DNA from: CAZZBK01 sp964652155
GTDB taxonomy: Bacteria > Planctomycetota > Planctomycetia > Pirellulales > PNKZ01
Length of the DNA: 43,889 nucleotides
Assembly: GCA_964652155.1 (NCBI GenBank)
Contig: CAZZBK010000030.1
Span: forward strand, 1-43,889
Reading direction: 5' to 3'
This document shows positions 40,426-43,889 of this stretch, piece by piece; the stretch's first letter is position 1; every line of letters begins with the position of its first letter. The notes under the pieces were generated by a model, which was not told the DNA's origin, ran no database searches, and saw only the letters and a list, made by a program, of their open reading frames with translations. A program made the translations under genes and the position numbers.

Positions 40426-41310
40426 ATGCCTAGCCTGCCTGCCTCAACCGAACCCTGCGTTCGATCGTTATTTATGGCGGAGGCAACTGGCACGTTTCTG
40501 CTCGTGTTCTTTGGCTGTGGCGTGGTCCATTCGGCTGTGCTGACCGGAGCGCAGGTCGGACTGTGGCAGGTGGCGATTGTCTGGGGCGTCGGCCTCGCGC
40601 TTGCCATCTATGTTGTCGGCGGCGTCAGCGGCGCGCACCTCAACCCGGCCATGACGCTGGCCTTTGCCGTGTGGCGCGGGCATCCTTGGCGTCAGGTCCC
40701 CTGGTACATCGGCGGACAATTGTGCGGCGCGTTCGTTGCCGCCGCGACGCTCTTCATCCTGTTTTCAAGCCTGCTCGAACAGCATGAGGCTAAAAAGAGT
40801 GTTGTCCGCGGACACTTTGGCAGCGTCATCACGGCCATGTGCTATGGCGAGTACTATCCCAACCCCGCCGCGCTCGGCAACGGCGACGCTCCCTTGGACC
40901 ACTCAGCCTATGAACATTGGCTTGCCTCCATGAGCGAACGTGACGCAATGGGGGTCGAGCTGATCGGGACTGCCATGCTGGCGATGATTGTCTTCGCACT
41001 GACCGACAACACCGGCCGCGACACGGGAGCGGGCAACCTCACTCCCGCGCTCATTGGCTTGACCGTGGCGTCGTTGATCTCGCTGTTCGCGCCGTTGACG
41101 CAAGCATGCTTCAATCCGGCGCGCGATTTCGGCCCGCGGTTGTTCGCCTACTTGGCGGGCTGGGGTGAGGCGGCCATCCCTGGTCCCAATGGCCGCGGTT
41201 TTTTCACCGTCTACATTCTTTCGCCCTGCGGCGGCGCGTTGCTCGGCGCGGGCATTTATCAGTCTGCGCTACGTCGCGCTCGGTGGGCCATCAGGGGAGC
41301 CACGTCATGA
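40426..41310 (+). CDS. MIP-family aquaglyceroporin (GlpF-like channel)
   Basis: The 294-residue membrane protein has six helices and both channel half-loops: N73-P-A in 'GAHLNPAMTLA' and N230-P-A-R-D in 'CFNPARDFGPR'. The aspartate after the second NPA motif is typical of glycerol facilitators rather than water-only aquaporins. Passive transport of glycerol or similar small neutral molecules across the cytoplasmic membrane is expected. The ATG at 40426 gives about 15 cytoplasmic residues before helix 1; a longer frame from 40318 has no good start. Its stop overlaps the next gene's start (ATGA at 41307-41310), so the two are coupled. Confidence 0.93.
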   Translation: MPSLPASTEPCVRSLFMAEATGTFLLVFFGCGVVHSAVLTGAQVGLWQVAIVWGVGLALAIYVVGGVSGAHLNPAMTLAFAVWRGHPWRQVPWYIGGQLCGAFVAAATLFILFSSLLEQHEAKKSVVRGHFGSVITAMCYGEYYPNPAALGNGDAPLDHSAYEHWLASMSERDAMGVELIGTAMLAMIVFALTDNTGRDTGAGNLTPALIGLTVASLISLFAPLTQACFNPARDFGPRLFAYLAGWGEAAIPGPNGRGFFTVYILSPCGGALLGAGIYQSALRRARWAIRGATS

Positions 41311-42467
41311 CGCCTCGCGCGTGGATGATCTGCTGGGTGCTCTTGGCGAGCGGCGCGGGTACGCTGCCCGCGGTCGAGCCGCCGACCGCCATGCTCGACC
41401 CCAACTTGCCGTATCAGGCCGAGCGGTCCAACTCCGTCACCTACGATGTCGACTTCTCGGTGGTTGTCACGCCGCCGTACAAAACCAAGCTGCTGCGCGT
41501 TTGGTTGCCAATCCCTCCTTCCGACGCGGCGCAAGAAGTCACCGCCAGCCGTCTCTCGACGTTCCCGCTCGCTGTCGAACCGCAGCTCAACACCGAGCAC
41601 GAATATGGCAATCGCTTCGCGTATTTTGAGTTTCGCGATCCACAAGGGGCGCAGCAAATACGACATCAGTTTCAGGTCCGTACCTGGGAGCTGCGTTGGC
41701 ATCTTGATGCCAGCAAGGTGGTTGCCCCGGCAACTTGGCCCCGAGCGTTCGACCCGTACCGCAAGGGAGACTCGCAATCGGTGATCGTCGACGCTCGGTT
41801 TGAAAAGCTGCTCGGAGAAATTGTGCCGCAGCCGACACGTTCGGTCGGCGATTTTCAGCAGGTGATGAACTGGGTGCAACAGAACTTCGCCTACGATCAC
41901 GTCGAGGCCTCGCTGCAAGCCAAGTCCGAGCACGCGCTCCTCAAGCGTCGCGGGCATTGCAGCGACTATCATGGATTTTGTGCCGCGATTGGTCGTGTCC
42001 TCGGTTACCCGACGCGCGTCACTTATGGCATCAACACCTTCCCTAAAAATTCACCGTCGCACTGCAAACTCGAAGCGTTCTTGCCGCCCTACGGTTGGGT
42101 TAGCTTCGACGTCTCAGAAACGCAGAAAATGATCTCTGACTTGAAGAAGGCCGACCTCGCGCCGACCGAGCGCGAGCAGCTCATGGCGGCCGCCCAGCGA
42201 CGGTTGCTCGGCGGCTTTCGCGACAACATGTGGTACTTGCAGACTCGCGGGACCGACTATCAGCTTGCGCCCCCCGCGAGCCGGCGCGTACCGGTCGTTC
42301 GCACGGCGTATATCGAGGCCGACGGCATGCCGCTCGAAGACCCAGACCCCGCCAACAAGGAGCAACGCGCCTACAGTTGGATGACGTTGCACGACTATCG
42401 CAGCGACAAGCCGGTCAAGTATCCCTTCACCGACATCCAGTCGCTTCGCAACGAACAGGGTAACTAA
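41307..42467 (+). CDS. Exported transglutaminase-like protein
   Basis: The 386-residue protein begins with a leader peptide (about 1-21, 'WMICWVLLASGAGTLPA'). A beta-rich domain follows ('RSNSVTYDVDFSVVVTPPYK'), then a transglutaminase-like cysteine protease fold with the triad C218 in 'RGHCSDYHGFCAAI', H252 in 'PSHCKLEAFLPPYGW' and D268 in 'WVSFDVSETQ'. Such domains cross-link or cleave proteins or peptides; bacterial exported ones are usually proteases or of unknown role. The start overlaps the end of the channel gene by 4 bases. The stop (TAA) directly touches the ATG of the following GTPase gene. Confidence 0.85.
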   Translation: MTPRAWMICWVLLASGAGTLPAVEPPTAMLDPNLPYQAERSNSVTYDVDFSVVVTPPYKTKLLRVWLPIPPSDAAQEVTASRLSTFPLAVEPQLNTEHEYGNRFAYFEFRDPQGAQQIRHQFQVRTWELRWHLDASKVVAPATWPRAFDPYRKGDSQSVIVDARFEKLLGEIVPQPTRSVGDFQQVMNWVQQNFAYDHVEASLQAKSEHALLKRRGHCSDYHGFCAAIGRVLGYPTRVTYGINTFPKNSPSHCKLEAFLPPYGWVSFDVSETQKMISDLKKADLAPTEREQLMAAAQRRLLGGFRDNMWYLQTRGTDYQLAPPASRRVPVVRTAYIEADGMPLEDPDPANKEQRAYSWMTLHDYRSDKPVKYPFTDIQSLRNEQGN

Positions 42468-43574
42468 ATGAGTGCGCCTCTCTTTGTGATGATCGGCGGA
42501 TTTTTAGGCGCCGGCAAGACGACGACGATTTCCCGGTTGGCACACCACTACCGCTCGCTAGGCCGCCGCGTGGCGATTGTCACCAATGACCAAGCGCCTG
42601 ATTTGGTCGACACGAATGCGCTCCGCTCGCAGGGTTTCGATGTTGGCGAAGTGGCGGGCTCCTGCTTCTGCTGCAACTTCAACGCCCTGACGGGCGTCAT
42701 CGAGAAGCTGAGTGTCGCCGAGCGTCCCGACGTGATTCTCGCCGAGCCTGTCGGCAGTTGCACCGACTTGGTGGCGACGGTGGTCCGCCCGCTCGAACAG
42801 ATTTATTCGCAACCTTTCGAGATGGCCCCCTACGGCGTGATTCTCAAGCCGAGTCATGGTTTGCGCATCTTGCGAGGACAGTCCGACGCCGGATTTTCTC
42901 CGAAAGCCGAATACATCTTTCGCAAGCAAATTGAAGAGGCCGACTTTGTCATCATCAATCGAATCGACCAGTTGCCACTCGCCGAGGTCTCCGACCTCGT
43001 GCGTCTGCTTGGTGAACAGTTCCCCGGCCGGCCCATCTTAAAAATGTCGGCCAAGACCGGCGAAGGGTTTACGACGCTGTGCGAACTGCTCGAAACGAAG
43101 GGCCCTTACGGCCAACGGGTCATGGAGGTCGATTACGACGTGTATGCCGAAGGGGAAGCCGAACTGGGCTGGCTCAACGCCCAGGTGCGCGTCGTGGCGA
43201 CGAAGCCCTTTGACCTCGATCGGCTGTTGCTGAATCTGATTGAGCGCCTCAAGCAGCAACTTGCTCCGCTGGGGGCCGAGACGGCTCATCTCAAGGCGAT
43301 TGGCCTCTGGGAAGGTTTCTATGGCGTCGCGAATCTGGTCAGCAGCTTCACGGCGGCCGAGCTGTCGCTCCCTTCGCAGTGTCAGGTCAACGAGGCCGAC
43401 GTGGTTGTGAACGCGCGCGTGGCAGTCGACCCCGAGCAACTCGAACAGCTCGTGCGCGACGCCATCGCGATCGAGTGCCAATCGCTCGGCGCGACTCTCA
43501 CGATCAACGCGCTGCAAAGTTTTCGTCCCGGCCGACCGGTTCCCACGCATCGCATACTGAGCGCCGCCAAGTAA
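42468..43574 (+). CDS. G3E-family P-loop GTPase (CobW/UreG/HypB-like)
   Basis: The 368-residue protein has the P-loop 'GGFLGAGKTT' (10-19), the metal motif C66-F-C68-C69 in 'GSCFCCNFNALTG', and the Walker B region 'DVILAEPVGSCTDL'. The guanine-specificity motif is 'NRIDQL', an arginine replacing the usual lysine of NKxD. The CxCC motif is typical of COG0523 metallochaperones, which insert or traffic zinc, cobalt or nickel. There is no clear CobW C-terminal domain; the C-terminal third ('GFYGVANLVSSFTAAELSLP') is of a different type. It starts one base after the TAA of the upstream gene and is 20 bases before a dehydrogenase gene. A metal-insertion role for a neighbouring or distant enzyme is inferred. 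Confidence 0.88.
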   Translation: MSAPLFVMIGGFLGAGKTTTISRLAHHYRSLGRRVAIVTNDQAPDLVDTNALRSQGFDVGEVAGSCFCCNFNALTGVIEKLSVAERPDVILAEPVGSCTDLVATVVRPLEQIYSQPFEMAPYGVILKPSHGLRILRGQSDAGFSPKAEYIFRKQIEEADFVIINRIDQLPLAEVSDLVRLLGEQFPGRPILKMSAKTGEGFTTLCELLETKGPYGQRVMEVDYDVYAEGEAELGWLNAQVRVVATKPFDLDRLLLNLIERLKQQLAPLGAETAHLKAIGLWEGFYGVANLVSSFTAAELSLPSQCQVNEADVVVNARVAVDPEQLEQLVRDAIAIECQSLGATLTINALQSFRPGRPVPTHRILSAAK

Positions 43575-43594
43575 TCGAACTTCGCCACCTCGTT

Positions 43595-43889
43595 ATGCCC
43601 ACGCTTGTCATTCATCCGCCGGTTGAGCCTCAGCGGCTGCAAAAGATTGTGGCTGCCGTACCAACGTCCGTGGTGGTCAATGCCCCCGACCGCGACGCGG
43701 CTCTGGCGGCGATGCCGACGGCCGACGCATTTTTCGGCAAGATGACACCGGAGCTGCTCTCCGTCGCCTCGCGATTGCGATGGATTCAATCGCCGACCGC
43801 CAGCTTGGAACACTACATGTTCGACGCGCTCGTCGAGCACCCCTGCCAGTTGACCAACATGCGGGGAATTTTCAGCGACGTGATCGCCG
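43595..43889 (+). CDS. D-isomer-specific 2-hydroxyacid dehydrogenase, 3' end missing
   Basis: The 98 visible residues run off the right edge. The sequence begins 'MPTLVIHPPVEPQRLQKI', goes through 'ADAFFGKMTPELLSVASRLR' and then the signature 'WIQSPTASLEHYMFDALVEH' with 'LTNMRGIFSDVIA'. This matches the N-terminal substrate-binding half of D-2-hydroxyacid dehydrogenases; the NAD-binding domain and the catalytic Arg/Glu/His are beyond the window. The substrate is unknown. It follows the GTPase gene by 20 bases and is probably part of the same transcription unit. Confidence 0.85.
   Translation, partial: MPTLVIHPPVEPQRLQKIVAAVPTSVVVNAPDRDAALAAMPTADAFFGKMTPELLSVASRLRWIQSPTASLEHYMFDALVEHPCQLTNMRGIFSDVIA

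Noticed and set aside
1..43889. CRISPR array, prophage or insertion sequence with transposase
   Set aside because: No regularly spaced repeats, phage structural genes or transposase motifs were seen in any frame.

Overview
The window (43.9 kb, GC-rich, both strands densely coded) looks like chromosomal DNA of a planctomycete, most likely of the Pirellulales. The evidence is the gene content: a cytochrome-type DUF1549/DUF1553 protein paired with a DUF1501 protein, a tandem DUF1080 protein, very long proteins with disordered middles, and many monocistronic or loosely spaced genes. No phage, plasmid, transposase or CRISPR array is visible, and all large genes are intact except the two cut by the window edges.

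Layout. 1-1785: a partial fumarylacetoacetate hydrolase family gene (-) divergent from a PPK2-type polyphosphate kinase (+). 1833-6009 (-): a cell-surface/heptose block, read right to left as rfaE2 -> GT9 heptosyltransferase -> membrane-anchored endo/exonuclease/phosphatase -> M28 peptidase -> small membrane protein, with overlapping starts and stops between the first three. 6010-6343 holds a MITE-like palindromic element. 6344-9512: a GT2 glycosyltransferase fused to TPR repeats (-) divergent from a LmbE/PIG-L deacetylase and a small methyltransferase (+). 10096-12972: a histidine kinase and NtrC-type sigma-54 response regulator pair. 12998-20187: a PhzF protein, an exported amidohydrolase, a 1180-residue DUF4175-like membrane protein and a CNNM/CorC-type CBS protein. 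20476-21564: an unrecognised multi-pass protein with four histidine motifs. 21818-22929: tRNA-Val(GAC), a Bfd-type ferredoxin behind a good sigma-70 promoter overlapped by a Fur-box-like palindrome, and bacterioferritin convergent to it, with a terminator between them. 23143-26600 (-): TerC protein -> small beta-rich protein -> double DUF1080 protein, then a type-5 uracil-DNA glycosylase.

26927-35077 (+) is the most interesting locus: an exported 1053-residue TPR protein, an ExbB/TolQ homologue, an ExbD/TolR homologue and a 1185-residue protein, in tight order. The last protein has N-terminal membrane helices with a TonB-like S-x-x-I-H motif, a roughly 700-residue low-complexity spacer and a C-terminal squalene-cyclase/prenyltransferase-type alpha-toroid. 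I read it as a candidate Ton/Tol-like energy-transducing machine in which the usual TonB/TolA C-terminal domain is replaced by a toroid. 35209-39515 is a DUF1549/DUF1553 + DUF1501 pair, followed by an SDR oxidoreductase and a tight run of glycerol-channel (MIP), transglutaminase-like, G3E GTPase and 2-hydroxyacid dehydrogenase (cut by the window end) genes.

All assignments come from reading motifs; no database search was run.
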